The notes: generated by a model from the letters alone, not told the origin. Shown: positions 48,091 to 60,761, numbered from the stretch's first letter. The stretch: 64,000 bases of DNA from Bisporella sp. PMI_857 (GCA_021307315.1 JAJSPD010000039.1:248001-312000), one strand, 5' to 3'. Numbers and translations are program-made.

Positions 48091-49332
48091 ATGAGCGCTG
48101 AGGGGGAGGTGTTAAAGGCAGAGAGCTGCATGATTTGTGTAGAAAGAAATCGGGAATGCGACAGGAAGGTACCAAGATGTAACCGCAGCCTTCGTGCTTT
48201 TATACGCAGACTTCAACTAACAATCATATACAGGTGAGCAGTGTGCACGCTGGGGTGAGCCATGCGATCCCCATCAAGACCTCTACTTTGCATGGGATCG
48301 TTCTCAGCGACAAAACCGTCCTAATATCGACCCGGGCTTACCAGCAGAGGATCTTCTCAGAGCTTATAAAGAGGCTGAGACTGCGCGGCTAGAGCTTAAT
48401 CTTGCAGAAGCAAAGATTCATCGTCCGGATCCTGCTGTTGCTGATCGCCATCAAGATGTCATAGACGGCATGACTCGAATCTATGATACTCTCATTGCCA
48501 TGGGATACCTTGCAGAATCGAACTCGCGAAGGTCACCTCACGATGAGGTACCAGTTGCTTTCCAGCAACTTAGATCTGTTGGATTTGATAAAGACGTCAT
48601 AGAGTTGCTGCTGCATATGCCTTATATATCTGAGTCTCACGGGAACTTGCTTGATTCTTATGAACTTGCTCCAGACACACTCTCAATGTCGTATCTGAGC
48701 AATTCGATGAACGACCTAGGCGCCATCCGAGATCCGTTAGAGACCGGCTATAACGATATCGCACCGTGGGACGTTCGCCTCACAGAAGGGGCATCCTTTG
48801 GGACTCATTTGATTTACCACAGCAAGACCAGTATGTAGATATTGTGTGATTCGAGGATGATACTAACTTGCTACAGGGGAAAATCACAGCCTGGAAAGGT
48901 TCGAGGAGTACTTTCTATCTTGATCTTCCAAAACGGCTTGCAAAGCTCGTCCTTGATGGCTGGCACCAGAAGCTCGTTTCCTTAACCTGGTTGCCAGACT
49001 ACGCTCGAGATGGCTACCTAATGCCGCGAACAGTGGAATGCCTCGATTACGCCGGTGCGAGGCGGGAACATCCTACATACTTTACCGATCCGAAATATAC
49101 GCGCCAAGCACGAACCTTTCGGGATGAGGTCAACAAGTTCCATGCAATCAAGAAAATTTACTACGATCATGGCTGGCCGGATGCCTTTCGCGGTGATGAG
49201 TTTAAGCGTACCCGCTTGGAGTGGGAACGGAGAAGGCGGGCATTGACGAATTGGAACCGGGAGCGATCCGAAGCCGATGAATTGGTGGAATCTGAATTCC
49301 TCAAACAAGCCGCGAGTGATGATGCCGTTTGA
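48091..49332 (+). pseudogene. Zn2Cys6 protein gene with one apparent frameshift
   Basis: Exon 1 (48091-48178) plus exon 2 from 48234 (55-nt intron) rebuild a Zn2Cys6 cluster, CMICVERNREC then RC|EQCARWGEPC, spacing C2C6C6C2C6C. The frame continues through a helical region to SKT at about 48831. A second intron (donor 48832, acceptor 48877) leads to ENHSLERFEEYF, after which the frame runs into TGA at about 48922-48924. The +1 frame then continues smoothly (DLPKRLAKLVLDGWHQKLVSLTW... to 49332). So one extra or missing base near 48920 separates two clearly coding halves. There is no intron that fixes this. If the base is an assembly error, this is an intact DNA-binding protein of about 350 residues. 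Confidence 0.65.
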
Positions 49333-49845
49333 TATCTTGGCAGTCTTTTTGTCACTGGGCTTGACATAGGGGGAGCATGGCTATGATGACGCTTCATTCG
49401 AACAGTTTCTTGACTGAGATTCACATGTGATCTTAACCTTTATAATATTAAAAAATTGAGTGTGCTCTCAATCGCAATTGATATTGAAAAGATAACCAAA
49501 ACATCATATACATAGTAAAAATGGACGGGGAATCCCCATGTATCGGCACTTGCCACCCGTTGAGTTTCAGGGATTCTGGCTAAGCTATATTAGGCTGAAT
49601 AGTGGGCACCATCAGCCGATGGCCAAATGCTTGGTCAGGTAAGCAACCTCCTCTGCCGATTTCCAGTACGACTTCGAATATTTGTTCTCCCCATATCATG
49701 ATCAATTGGCTACCAGAAAACACGCGCTGGATATCCAGCTAGATCTACGAGGCGCTTTTTCGTGGCTGCAGCGATATTAAGGTTAAAACATGCCACCACC
49801 AACACGGCACACCGACATCAAGCCCCCCACTTTCAGCATCAAATC

Positions 49846-50948
49846 ATGAGCAGCTTCGCTGAGAGCGTCGATGCGGGACGGGAACTGCTCGAGGAGTATG
49901 GCCGCGTGCCTCCTGAGGATGTTATATCGCACGTTCTCGCCGTGGTGAGTGGGAAACGTCATGTTTATATCTCTAGACTTGAAGTGGGCTGCGGCGCTAA
50001 AACCAAGATCGCGCTGTCGTTTCATGGCTAAGTCACCCCGCTCAAAACTAATTCTCTGTAGTACCAAAAAGCCATCAACCACGCAGATGTCTATCCCTGC
50101 GTAACAAACTATCGCTTTCTCCGTCCCCTAATCACCGAACATCCACTTTACCATGAAACTATCCTTCCTCGTCTTCTCGCCACCACCATCACTGATCCTA
50201 ATGCCAAGACCAAGCCTCCTCCTCAGACAATCCTTGATATGGGATGCTGCTTTGGTCAGGACCTAAGAGCTCTTGCATATGCTGGTGTACCCGGTGCCTC
50301 GCTTTATGGAGTCGATCTCCATCCCGAGTATCTGTCCCTTGGGTATGCGCTCTATCGTGACTCCCATATCATCCCGTCAGCGAACATGATCGCAGGAGAT
50401 ATCTTCGACGCCGCAGGGCCGTTTGATGTATTGAAAGGAAAGATGGACATGATCCATATCATATCCTTCTTACACCTGTTCTCATATGAGGATCAAGTAA
50501 AAGCCTGTACCAGAATGGTTCAGTTCTTGCGCCCGTTAACAGAGACTGACACCGAGCTGGATGGGCCTCTCATTTTTGGGCGTCAGACCGGAAGCATTGA
50601 CCCAGGAACCCGAATACGAGAACTCAGTGATGGGAAAAGGTTAGTGTTCTTCTCGTCTTTGCTCCCCATGCCATGTTATTCGTCAGGGACTAATTCTGTG
50701 AACCTCCAAGGACTGAGCTATTCATACACAGCGCAGCGACGTTCGAAAGGCTGTGGAAGGAGGTTGGCGAGCTAACGGGGACGAGATGGCGCGTTATTGT
50801 TGTTGAAGAGCCGATTAAGAAGAATAACAGAGGAAGAGTATCTAATGTGTTTGAGCCGCTGGAGACGGTTCGTATCTTAGTGTTTAGTGTGGTGAGGGTA
50901 GAACCGCGGAAAGGTGGAGGGTTCTTCATGAGTTGCTTGCGTCGGTAG
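49846..50948 (+). CDS. SAM-dependent methyltransferase (class I-like)
   Basis: Three exons: 49846-49944, 50062-50639, 50732-50948, 297 residues, all phases consistent. The glycine-rich SAM-binding motif ILDMGCCFGQD is at about 90-100, with the acidic residue closing strand 2 in YGVDLHPEYLSLG. The motif-IV strand is MDMIHIISFLHLFSYEDQ. The N-terminus (SFAESVDAGRELLEEYG) and VYPCVTNYRFLRPLI resemble fungal small-molecule methyltransferases near secondary-metabolite genes, but none is nearby. Substrate unknown. The start was chosen at MSSFAESV; the upstream in-frame ATG at 49762 adds unlikely sequence. Confidence 0.82.
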
Positions 50949-51094
50949 TCATGAGATTATGTCGGAATGTCCTTCGCTGGCCATGAAAGAATACATAGAC
51001 ATGGTTCGGATCACAATTCAGATCGCGGACAGAACTAGAATACGGTTAAATGGAAGTCATAAATCTTTGACAGATGTAAGCACCGTACCCACAT

Positions 51095-51457
51095 TCATGA
51101 GCATTTCTTTGCAGACACGCCAATCCCAACTCCAACTCCCACGCCGACGATAAAAGCCGCGCAAAGCATCGCAGCCAGAATCCCAGAGAACTCGATCTTC
51201 GGCCTCCCAGACAACCTCGTACTTCCCGTCCTCACAACTCCCACGTTCCCAACTCCGACATTCCCCATAAGCCGCTCCTCAGAAATAGAGCCAGCACCAT
51301 TCTCGATCCCCCACACCGGCTCCCTCGCATCGGGCCAGCCCGTATGTGGACTCCGATACGGATCCTCTCCCACCTCCAGACTCACCTCGGACCTTGAATT
51401 CTGGTGAAACCTGAGCGCCGGCGAACTATGCGGCTTAAGATACGGTATGGCGTCCAT
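51095..51457 (-). CDS. Small single-pass membrane protein, unknown function
   Basis: One exon, 120 residues. It begins MDAIPYLKPHSSPALRFHQN, a start often seen in ascomycete proteins of unknown function, then a polar Pro/Gly/Ser-rich region. One C-terminal transmembrane segment made of Gly/Val/Ala/Ile (IVGVGVGVGIGVSAKKCS) follows. In related proteins the segment is usually followed by a longer outer part, so this may be a shortened member or miss a 3' exon. Confidence 0.55.
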   Translation of the reverse strand: MDAIPYLKPHSSPALRFHQNSRSEVSLEVGEDPYRSPHTGWPDAREPVWGIENGAGSISEERLMGNVGVGNVGVVRTGSTRLSGRPKIEFSGILAAMLCAAFIVGVGVGVGIGVSAKKCS

Positions 51458-52434
51458 ATTCCCTCTTTTTCTTTTCTTCTTTTTTTTTTTTCCTTTTTGT
51501 CCTCAGCGCGAGCCTTCCCAGAGACTACCGAGGCACAAAGGCGCCAAGAAACGAAAGCGTTCGAGGCGGCTCGGACCCAAAAAAAAAAAAGATGAAAAAA
51601 AAGGATGAAGAGATGTGACAAGAGCGTAAGAATGTTGGGTTCAGGAGCTCAAGCGCCGTAGATGTTATATCTGAAATTTGGCCCCAAGATAATGGCGTAG
51701 GGCTGAAAATCTGAGGTAACCGCTAATCTCTAGCTTGGCCGTCATACGTGTACTGCTACCGGACGGCTGAGTTGGATGGCTGGGCTTGCGGGCGCGTGAT
51801 TGGCCGGCAAGCGATGCGGTGGTTCTGCTCAGGGGCTTGGATTCGGCGAATCAGGCTACCGAAGATGGAGGGTTGGCCCGTAACGCCAGATGAGATTCCG
51901 GGTGGCTTTTCTTGGGGGTTTGTCAGTTGTGGTTGCGATTCTGTTGGTGAGGGACGGGAACGGTTTCAGGAGGTGAGAAAAGGCTTCTTTTTGGGGGGGG
52001 GGGGAGGGTGGATTGGAGTGATCTACGGCACGTGACTTTAACGTGGGGATAGTTAGATTGAAGGCTGAAATGAAGACGTAACGAAACGGATATGGCATGT
52101 ATTGGTACTATCTAGGTCAGCATAAACACGGGAGGAATGAATTTTTCCAAGGTATTCAACTTAAAGTAGCAAATCAAACTGCCGTTGCTGTAACTACATC
52201 TATTGGACTTTTTGGTCTGCATGAAAAAATAGAGCAACAATTTTATATAACAACAGATTACAACAGATTACAACGGGAAAGACTGGAGCATTGAATAGCT
52301 AATACTTTAATGAAATTGCCAACACTTTGAACAAAAGCAAATCTGCGCCTCAATATGGTGACCACCTCTCGTTTGGCCTGATCCTCGTGGTCGTAGTAGT
52401 CCGTACTTCGTCTCCCTCTCGAACAGTCACCGTA
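51458..52434. other. Low-complexity intergenic stretch
   Basis: T and A runs at about 51480-51500 and 51580-51602, a G run near 51995-52006, and a tandem ACAACAGATT repeat near 52250-52275. No supported gene. Confidence 0.45.
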
Positions 52435-55400
52435 TCAACCTGAACATAATCTTCTAATCTGTATCTTGGGTTTATGTCGATATTTTGTCTCCGTTAGTCC
52501 ATGCTGGTTCGTTGCCGTTGTGATGGTGATATCGCTGAAACCTTGCTCTACCTTTTGAGAGGCTGAGTTCATTTTAAATGCAGATTGTCGCCCAGGCATT
52601 CGAGGCGTGTCTGGTGACCGTAAAAGGTAGTTAAAACCCTGTGGCGATTGTAGGAGGTAATTTGAAGGACCGAGTTGGGATTGTGGTTGCTTAACGGTCG
52701 CATCTGACATGGGGTAAGCAGAAGTCATGAGCTCTCCCTTATTTAAGCTGGCTGGCATGGAATTGGAAGATGACTGCTGCGCCGCCACTCTTTGCCGCTG
52801 AGATCCTGGGGCCGGTTGGGTCACATTTGTATGAAACGAATCTTGTGCATTTTGTAGAACTTCTTGTAGTATATCTACACCGTGATTGTACTTAAGATTA
52901 GGTAATTGCGCTTGATTTCCTTGGGTTTTGTTCACCCAGATTTCGACTTGCCCTTCTCCCGCAGCTTGAGGCTGTCGTCGCTGAGTAGCCTGAGGCTGTT
53001 TCGCCTGAGCTTGTTGAGCATCCTGGAACTCTGCGCCCAGTTGCCTATGCGGTTCTGGAGGGTCTGGGACAAAAGAGCTGACAGGGGAAGAAGAATATGG
53101 CTGTGGTATGTGAGAGGCGCCGTGGGCAAAGCTGTAATCACGGTGAGCGTGCGGTCCTGATGTATGTGGCGGCAACTGAGGCTGGATGCTTGAATATCTA
53201 ATATGACGCCCTGAAAAATTACTAGCGGGAGGGTTGTGCGTTCGATCCAGGGATGGCGGTGTTGCTTTATTAGTACATTCCCTCTTATTCGCTATTAGCT
53301 CTCGTTCGTATGATAGAATCTCCGCAGATGTAGGCATCGAGAACATATGGCTATATCTAGGGTCATTGCCAAATACCGCCTGCCATTTCGCATATCGAAA
53401 ACGCGGGTGAGGATACAATGCTCTGGTCTCCTTTAAATATCTCTCTGCATCATTGTTAGAATGTGATGTCTCTTTGATCGCGAGGTGATGAACTTTGAAT
53501 CTCTCAGAGCCTTTCATCTCATCTATACCTTCATATTTACCCCGTTGGGATCTGCCTATTTGTTTAAGTTCTTGGAAAGAACCGCAAGATACAGATTTGC
53601 GAATGCGGCGGGTACCAAGCGTCCTCCTAGGTTCACCGAGTGGCTGATAAGTGACCGTATCAATAATTGGACGAAGACCTACGCCAAGCATGCTGGCAGA
53701 TGTACTGGCTGGCCTGTATATTATTGGCCGGGAAGCCTTGCTGTACGTCTCGTGAATTGCTGGACTTGGAGCACGATAGCGTTTATGCTCTTGGTTAAGG
53801 TAGTCATCATCACCAGGTCTGTCCTTCAATTCAGGTTTTTCAGTCAAATTAATATTCTTGGGTTCCTTGGTTTGTGCAATATTTAAGCTTTTGTTGTGCT
53901 CCTCCTCTTCTCTCATGGTTTCTTGCTTTTCTTTATGAATTTTCTTCAGGCGTTGCGGTGATGGGTTTGGAGTCTCCAGTGGAGGAATCCTCCTCTTCCA
54001 TGAATGGTCGTTGGCAATATACTTTTCTACAGCATTTGAACCCTTGAGATCTTTTACCTCCCCGCTGTATTCTCCCGTCAAGCCTCGCCCATAAATATCT
54101 CCAGGAGATGGAAACGTAGTTTTGGAAGTTAAAGGTGTTACCATAGACTGACCCGATGAACAGGACTTGGTATATGCAGCTGCGAGGGTTGGCTGACCTT
54201 GATGGGAGGTAAGAGGAATGGCCGTTGGATTAGAATTCCCAGCCGGAATAGGTATGGGATTGAACAAGCCAGGGGCATCATGCTCGTCTGAGCCTAACTG
54301 GTTTGGTGACTCGCACAACACCACTTCATCATCATTCTTCTCTAACTCTCGCAATTCCGAAATTCTTTCTGCCGCCGAAGTCTTCGAAGGTTTCTCCTCA
54401 TGCGCACGTGCCATATTATCGTTCTCAATTTCGGATTTTTGAACGTGTCTGCAAAGCCATTCAAAGTAGCGTTCCACATATTCTACGCTCCTGCTAACTC
54501 TAGCCGCAATTACACTGAAATCGTGCACAAAGTGCCAGTTACGCTGCATGCTATGTTAGCTGAGCCAAAATATTCTACTCATTTACTTACCACGCTACCG
54601 TTGACCATTATTCGTCGATTGACCAGCTTCCAAGCACAAAGCCAATCAGGACAGTGCAAAACCGCCTTCAGACTAGACCTGTGAGGATGTGGGTAGAGCA
54701 ACTGAACATGGATATGAGCCTGAGTTAATTGGTTTGTATATATCCTTAGCTCTTCTATGGTTGTCCCACCCTCTATGTTGCTGCACTCGACAATATGATT
54801 TCTGTCAAAGTTGGGATCCAGCGGTGAATATGGCAAGGGCTCTTGAGCAAGTGCTAAAGCTCTCTTAGTTGGAGATGAGGGTAAAGATGAAGAGGCTATT
54901 CCACAATCCGCAGCTCTCTGCTGGATCTGATTATTAGGCTCTTTAATTCCCCTCTTCAGGGATGGGAATTGTCGTATCGTCGTTTCTTGATGTACACCCA
55001 ACAAGCCTCGCAGTTGTGGCAGGCGTGTCTCAGCACGCTCTTGCTCCTGATCTAGCTTCCTGCTTAAGGGTATATGTGATCCTTTGGCATGCGGAATTTC
55101 CGAAAGATTGCGAGTACTATCTACGACTTGATGGGCATTTCCAGGCTGTGTCTCGGTGGTTCCTGGAAGCGGAATAACGAAGGGGCTTGTCGCTCTCATA
55201 GCCGAGCTTGTAACGCATTGGCAGTGTTGTTGTGTTAAGAGCTGGCATGGGTTGGCTGTTTCAAAAGATCTCTTCAGCAAGTTTGGCAGCGTTGGATCAC
55301 GAGAAGCTGCGAGAGAATCCCTGGTTTTGTCCCCGGATCTAGGGAATGTATGTGGGGGATTGCAGCAGGTCGATGCACGAGTCGCTGTGAAGGATGTTGG

Positions 55401-56129
55401 GGGACGCTCAGTAAGAGCCTCCAAACTATTTGTAGTAGTATCATTTGTTGCAGGTGGTGAATGGTCATGAATATCAATCCGAGCGGATGACCAAATCCTA
55501 TGATCATCTTTCAAGACTTTATCCTCATCGCTTCTCGACTCCGACCTTGTGATATTCTTTGCTGTGACAGTTTTGTCCTCTGTCTTTTTGCTTTCATGCT
55601 CAGATCCTGATTTGCAAGGCTCGTTAGAAGTGGCTCTAGCTAATGTGGCAGGTCCAAATAAGTCCCGAGCGGGGTCTAGACGGAAGAGACTCGAAGGGGG
55701 GCTGCACTCCCTGGTTGTAGGATAACAAGCCCTTAGTGAGGCGGGAGCAGGCGGTTGCTCATCCCAAGGAGCGGAGTAGACTGACGGCTCTCGAGAAACA
55801 TCGCCAGGAGTTTGAAACCCCAGATTCGACTGCCCCTCATTAGAGGTACTATACAAAAAATCATCAAACGCATCAGCTTCGCTGTCGTCACCCAACTGGC
55901 TAATATCGATATCCATGTAGCTGGCGTCGGGCGTGTTTCGACTCGTCATGTTTCCTGTACTTGTCTGACCCAGTGAGCTTGTTATGCTCATCTCACCTAA
56001 ACATTCGACTGAGCTACTCAGATCAAACTGATCCATCACATCCCCAGATTCAAAATCTTCAGGCTCATGTTCCAGCGTGGCAGAGGATGAATCTGACACG
56101 GTTTCTTTAGACATGTTGTAAGATAACAA
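52435..56129 (-). CDS. Large, mostly disordered protein of unknown function
   Basis: Two exons, 54591-56129 and 52435-54543 (47-nt intron, donor GTAAGT, acceptor ATGCAG), 1215 residues. MSKETV at 56114 is an alternative start. Most of the protein is Ser/Pro/Gln/Glu-rich and likely disordered, with a Gln/Ala stretch near the C-terminal third. Two short ordered islands are visible: the end of exon 1 (LRIYTNQLTQAHIHVQLLYP, then CPDWLCAWKLVNRRI) continues across the splice into RNWHFVHDFSVIAARVSRSVEYVERYFEWL. A second is YPHPRFRYAKWQAVFGNDPRYSHMF. I recognise no family. No signal peptide or membrane segment. Splice phase and ordered sequence spanning the junction support one gene. Confidence 0.72.
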
Positions 56130-57462
56130 GTGGGCTCTACCTAGGGCAACGAAGAAGTGAAGGAAAAAAAAGAATAGAGCATTCCAGGAAGGATGATATA
56201 AGAATGATGAGTACAGGGAATGAAAATGGCGAATGTCGAAAAGTTAATCATCAAAATCAAGAGCCGGCACACATGAGTTGTGTGTGAAGCAGGAACTAGA
56301 GATATAAATGTTTCGCAAAATACCAGCACGAGCTTCAAAGTCTTCAGCTGCCTAGGCCTTTGACAGTTACGCTTGCCATGTTTAGTACTGGTTAAACTTC
56401 TGAAGTGGAGAAAGCACTTGTGATAGTTGCGCTTGAATGTCGTTTGAGCCCTTAGCTTTTGTGACATCAGATAACACGACATACTATCGTTTTAGTGCGA
56501 GGCCGTCTCAATGGCAACTAGATGTGGCCTATAATATTGCAAAACAGCCTAATAGTCTAGGTATTGTCTGTACCGAAGCAGGTGCATCACTTATTGCGTT
56601 GTATATTCCGGTAACGCAGTAACGATAATCCTATGTAAACTGAGCATGAATCTCCCATCCGAAGAAATCTATCTACGTACATTAAATCTTCATGGTGTTG
56701 GGCCTTTAGGGACCTCTCTAGACTACAAGGTTCACTGGTCCCTATCACGTGACTAGACCGTCCGGTTCCGCGTTCTAAACATCCCTCACAATACCTTATT
56801 AACGTGTGCACAGCTGCTTCTAAACGCCTTGAGGATTGGTTAGTTCTCGGGAGGCATCTGCTGCCTGGGATCTATTGCAGAGCCGGTTCATAACTCAGTG
56901 TGGTGAGTCGGGGTCTCCGTCCGACTATGTTTTGGTTTGGAGTGATACTCAAAGCGCCAAGCTCTCTTAGCCCCATTTTAATAATGTACTTATAATATCT
57001 AGTCTAAGAATCATGTGTCGGCCAAGGAATTTTAGCATTAGTAGACTTCGTTCCGGCGTTGCCGTTAAGACCCATTTGCTTCAAAACTTTAAAGTTTCGC
57101 CTCACCGGATTTATACTTTTGAAAAGGACTCCACATTTGCTTTCTTGAAACTTGGCGAAATTACAACAACAATGCGCGGTTATTCCGCAAGCAATTAAGG
57201 TCAATTTGTTAAATATCTTGACCTTGCAATGCATACGAGGTTTGACTAGGCAAAGGCCTCACTTTCTGATAAATTTTCCACCCTAGTACCTTCTAATGCG
57301 CTGCGCCTCAAGTGACAGCAATGAAACACTTGGTACTAAAGTTTAAATGCAGCAAGATATATATCCATAACTGTCTTCGCCTTTTTCGAGTTTCCAGGTC
57401 TAAGTTCACACTCATTCAATCCAACTTTCCAGCCTCTCATTTCATATATTCCAACTTCCAAG
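56130..57462. other. Intergenic stretch
   Basis: No supported gene in about 1.3 kb. Confidence 0.4.
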
Positions 57463-58344
57463 ATGTTCCAACGACCATTCTCCCTTCTCACCCTCATGGC
57501 CCTTCTTTCCTTTGGTCAAAGCACTCCTCTTCATTCAAACCATGCCCGACAATCTGCGAGATGGGAGACTCTCCCGGCAACGCCGGATCTACCGACACCC
57601 ATCAGCGCAGCAACCTTCTCGAAAGACGGTGCCAATCTTTGGTTTCAAAAGTACAACACAGCGGCAGCCGGAACCCCCATCGTCATGATCCACGGCGGGC
57701 TCGGCTACTCCGCGTACTTCGGCAGCGTCATCTCCATCCTTTCCCAGACGCACCAAGTAATAGCCGTTGACCGACGAGGGCACGGGCGATCGACGTATAA
57801 CGCGAACGATGTGTTCACTTTTGACATGTTCGCCCAAGATACCCATAGCCTCTTGCTTTCTGAAGGCGTGACCAGCGCCGTCTTTGTAGGCTGGTCAGAT
57901 GGTGCCGCTACCGTGCTCGCCAGTCTGCTCAACAGCACAATCAACTCCATGATCACCAAGGCGTTCGTCTTTGCTGGTTTCCAAAGCGTGTCGGACTCCA
58001 ACACCACTTTCGCAGATACAGCCATCTACTCGACTTTCGTGTCCCGCTGCGCTACCGAGTATGCGGAACTTCAGCCTTCCGCTAATTTTACTGATTTTGC
58101 GACCAAGGTTGCTGTTCTCGAAGGCACCTTACCTGAATGGAGTGATGCCGATTTGGCCAAGATTGATGGTAGCAAGGTTACGATTGCTGGGGCTGATCAC
58201 GATGAGGCAGTTAATTTGGATGTTCCAGCACATTTGAATGCTGTCATTGCTGGAAGTCAATTGGTTATGCTGAAGGATGTTAGTCATTTTGCACCGGTAC
58301 AGGATCCCGTCGGGTTTGCGGCGGCGGTTGAGGCGTTTTTATAG
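57463..58344 (+). CDS. Secreted alpha/beta hydrolase
   Basis: Single exon, 293 residues. It has a signal peptide of about 20 residues (MFQRPFSLLTLMALLSFGQS). The oxyanion loop is VMIHGGLGYSA (74-84), the strand-4 motif VDRRGHGRS (102-110), the nucleophile elbow GWSDGA with Ser 145, and the C-terminal His in LKDVSHFAPVQDP. This is the pattern of epoxide-hydrolase/haloperoxidase-like and esterase members, with no cap domain obvious. Several Asn-x-Ser/Thr sites suggest glycosylation on secretion. Substrate unknown. Confidence 0.85.
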   Translation: MFQRPFSLLTLMALLSFGQSTPLHSNHARQSARWETLPATPDLPTPISAATFSKDGANLWFQKYNTAAAGTPIVMIHGGLGYSAYFGSVISILSQTHQVIAVDRRGHGRSTYNANDVFTFDMFAQDTHSLLLSEGVTSAVFVGWSDGAATVLASLLNSTINSMITKAFVFAGFQSVSDSNTTFADTAIYSTFVSRCATEYAELQPSANFTDFATKVAVLEGTLPEWSDADLAKIDGSKVTIAGADHDEAVNLDVPAHLNAVIAGSQLVMLKDVSHFAPVQDPVGFAAAVEAFL

Positions 58345-59125
58345 ACTTGGAGTTGGGAGAGGAATTTCATCTGGATTAGAGGGGATACAAAACAACTGTG
58401 AACTTTAGCCTTTATTACTTTACTTACCTTGTCCTCCGCCTTCCTTCTAAACATAGTATCGGCCATTCGCTTCTTCATCTCATGCCAAGAAGCATGACAT
58501 GTCCGGCTTCTCTCCAAACAACGGAAGTGTACAAATACTTTTCTCGAGCAACATGCCCGTCCACCATCCTCTCAGGCACCACACGGTCTCATCCTTCACG
58601 GCACAGACCATCTTACTCCTGCTTTCAGTAACTGTGATGATAGACACACCGCGTTAAGCTACTTCGCGTGCGTCTCCTAGAGGGAATAGATGAATTTCAA
58701 GCCTGCTGAATGACTGTTTAAGACGAAAGCTACGGGCCAGCGAGCTTCATGATCCGGTTCCTCCAGAGACTCGCCGTCACCACCCGAAGCGCGATCATTG
58801 GGGGTCTGTGGTAGCGTCATGATTGGTTGCAAGTGATGGTTTGCCACTGGACTCCGACAATACTACAGGAAAGCTGAAGTAAAAAAAAGAGAAGAGATCC
58901 TTGAGACATATTTGTTGAATGAATTCGATGAATTCTACAGTAACAAAGGTTGCAATTCTCGCTCTTGCCCAGCCTTGCAAAAGTTGTCACTCACAAAATT
59001 GCACAGACTTTGGAAAGGGGAGGGAATGAAAGCAGATTATGTAATCTCGTCAACTGAATATTCAAAATGAGGAACCAAATCATAGTCAACGACATGCAAA
59101 AACATAAAGCGCCATAGGAGGTTTG
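58345..59125. other. Intergenic stretch
   Basis: No supported gene. Confidence 0.4.
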
Positions 59126-60145
59126 CTACATGACCAACACACTTCTAAAGCGGACCTTCCCACTCAACATATGATCATATGCCTTCTGCACATCCTTGAA
59201 TGGAAACTTTTCTACCATGCAATGAACACCATGGAGCTTCGTGAAAGCAATTGCCTCTTCGCTATCTAAGGCATGGCCCGAATTATGTCCAACAACGGAA
59301 GTCGTCTTAAGAATTAAGTGAGTCGTCTCGACTTCGATGGGGCCACATGGAGCCAGGACGAGCAATTTTCCTCCAGTCTCTAGGCCCCCTGTCAATGGAC
59401 CGATAGATTTCGCGTTTGGTGCCGTTGCGACAATCAAGTCTGCACCACCTAGTTCCTGAAGCTTCTCGCAGGGGTCATCTTTAGAGGTATCGATGTATTC
59501 ATGTGCACCCAGCTGTTTTGCAAACTCACGTTTGGACTCGCCGTTGCTTAAGGCTACGACTCGATAGCCCATCTTGTTCGCATACTGAACCGCTAGATGA
59601 CCTAGGCCACCTAATCCCTGGATAGCGACAAGGCCCCCATTGGTAACGTTGACTTTACGGATGCCGTTGAAGACGGTAATACCTGCGCATAGAATTGGAG
59701 CATATTCGACCGGGTCGACGTCCTTGGGGACTCTGACCACAGCTTCTGTCCTTAACGTGACATATTCCGCGTAGCCACCATCTTTTGTCACCCCATTGAC
59801 GGCCTCGTTTTTGCAGAGCTGAAATAAGCCGCGCTGGCATTGTTTGCATACTCCATCATGTCCACCGTGCCATGGCCCTCCGACTCGATCACCAACAATC
59901 CATTTCGTCTCTCCCTCACCAACTGCAGCTACGTCACCAATAATCTCATGCCCAGGCACGATTGGAAAGCTGTTTCCCCATGCCCCAAGCTGGACGCCAT
60001 TGTCAGAACGGCAGACACCGGTTGCAATGACTTTTACGAGGACTTGACCAGCAGTTGGAAGCTTGAGCTCAAGGTCCTTGATTACGAAGGGTGCATTGGC
60101 CTCTTCGATGACTGCAGCTTTGTATGTTTTGGGTAGTGAAGCCAT
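59126..60145 (-). CDS. Zinc-dependent alcohol dehydrogenase (MDR family)
   Basis: Single exon, 339 residues, typical of fungal and bacterial ADH of the medium-chain family. Catalytic zinc region TGVCRSDNGVQLGAW and PGHEIIG are kept. The NAD-binding Rossmann motif is GLGGLGHLAVQYA. The structural-zinc lobe reads HGGHDGVCKQCQRGLFQLC, where the first of the usual four cysteines is Asp, so structural zinc binding may be weakened. It should oxidise or reduce primary alcohols and aldehydes with NAD in the cytosol. The start is the first in-frame ATG and fits the family. Confidence 0.9.
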   Translation of the reverse strand: MASLPKTYKAAVIEEANAPFVIKDLELKLPTAGQVLVKVIATGVCRSDNGVQLGAWGNSFPIVPGHEIIGDVAAVGEGETKWIVGDRVGGPWHGGHDGVCKQCQRGLFQLCKNEAVNGVTKDGGYAEYVTLRTEAVVRVPKDVDPVEYAPILCAGITVFNGIRKVNVTNGGLVAIQGLGGLGHLAVQYANKMGYRVVALSNGESKREFAKQLGAHEYIDTSKDDPCEKLQELGGADLIVATAPNAKSIGPLTGGLETGGKLLVLAPCGPIEVETTHLILKTTSVVGHNSGHALDSEEAIAFTKLHGVHCMVEKFPFKDVQKAYDHMLSGKVRFRSVLVM

Positions 60146-60608
60146 ACTGCTGGGTATTGGTTGCTAATGTTGAATTGATATTGTAATTAAGCTCAGACTT
60201 GCAGCTCACGTTTGGAAGAGATGAGCCATCAACTGAACGTACCTGCCTACTCTATATATACACTCACCTCGAGAGGCCCAAGACTGAATATTCTCCCACT
60301 ATCGAATCTACGGCTATGCTATCTCAATCCACAACAAACTGAGGGGATGCAGATATCAGAAGGCTGATTATTCATTAACGTGCATTGTGCATGATGTATA
60401 GGGAGAGGACAAGGTACCCCAGGCTAAGCATAGACATGTTAATATCGTCATTCTGGAAGCCAATGGTATCCGCAGAAAAATATGTTACATCTGTATATCT
60501 GCCGGGAGTGATTGAGGGGTGTGATTAATCTATCAACCATGGGCGTTGGTGTATAATGGCTATACCAAAAACGGACATTATCACCACCCTATCATCTGCA
60601 TTCCCCAA

Positions 60609-60761
60609 TGTCAAGAATATTCAATAGTAAATGGTATCACGTCGATAGAATATGGGTTGTTGAGTGCTTGTATTGTGTGTATGTATATATCGTCATATCT
60701 ACGCTGTAGACATGAAGAGATTTCTAGTTCCTTGGCCTATTACGTAAGCCGATTCCTGACA
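60609..60761 (-). repeat. 3' LTR, 153 bp
   Basis: Identical to 62273-62425. Preceded on the minus strand by the polypurine tract. Confidence 0.95.
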
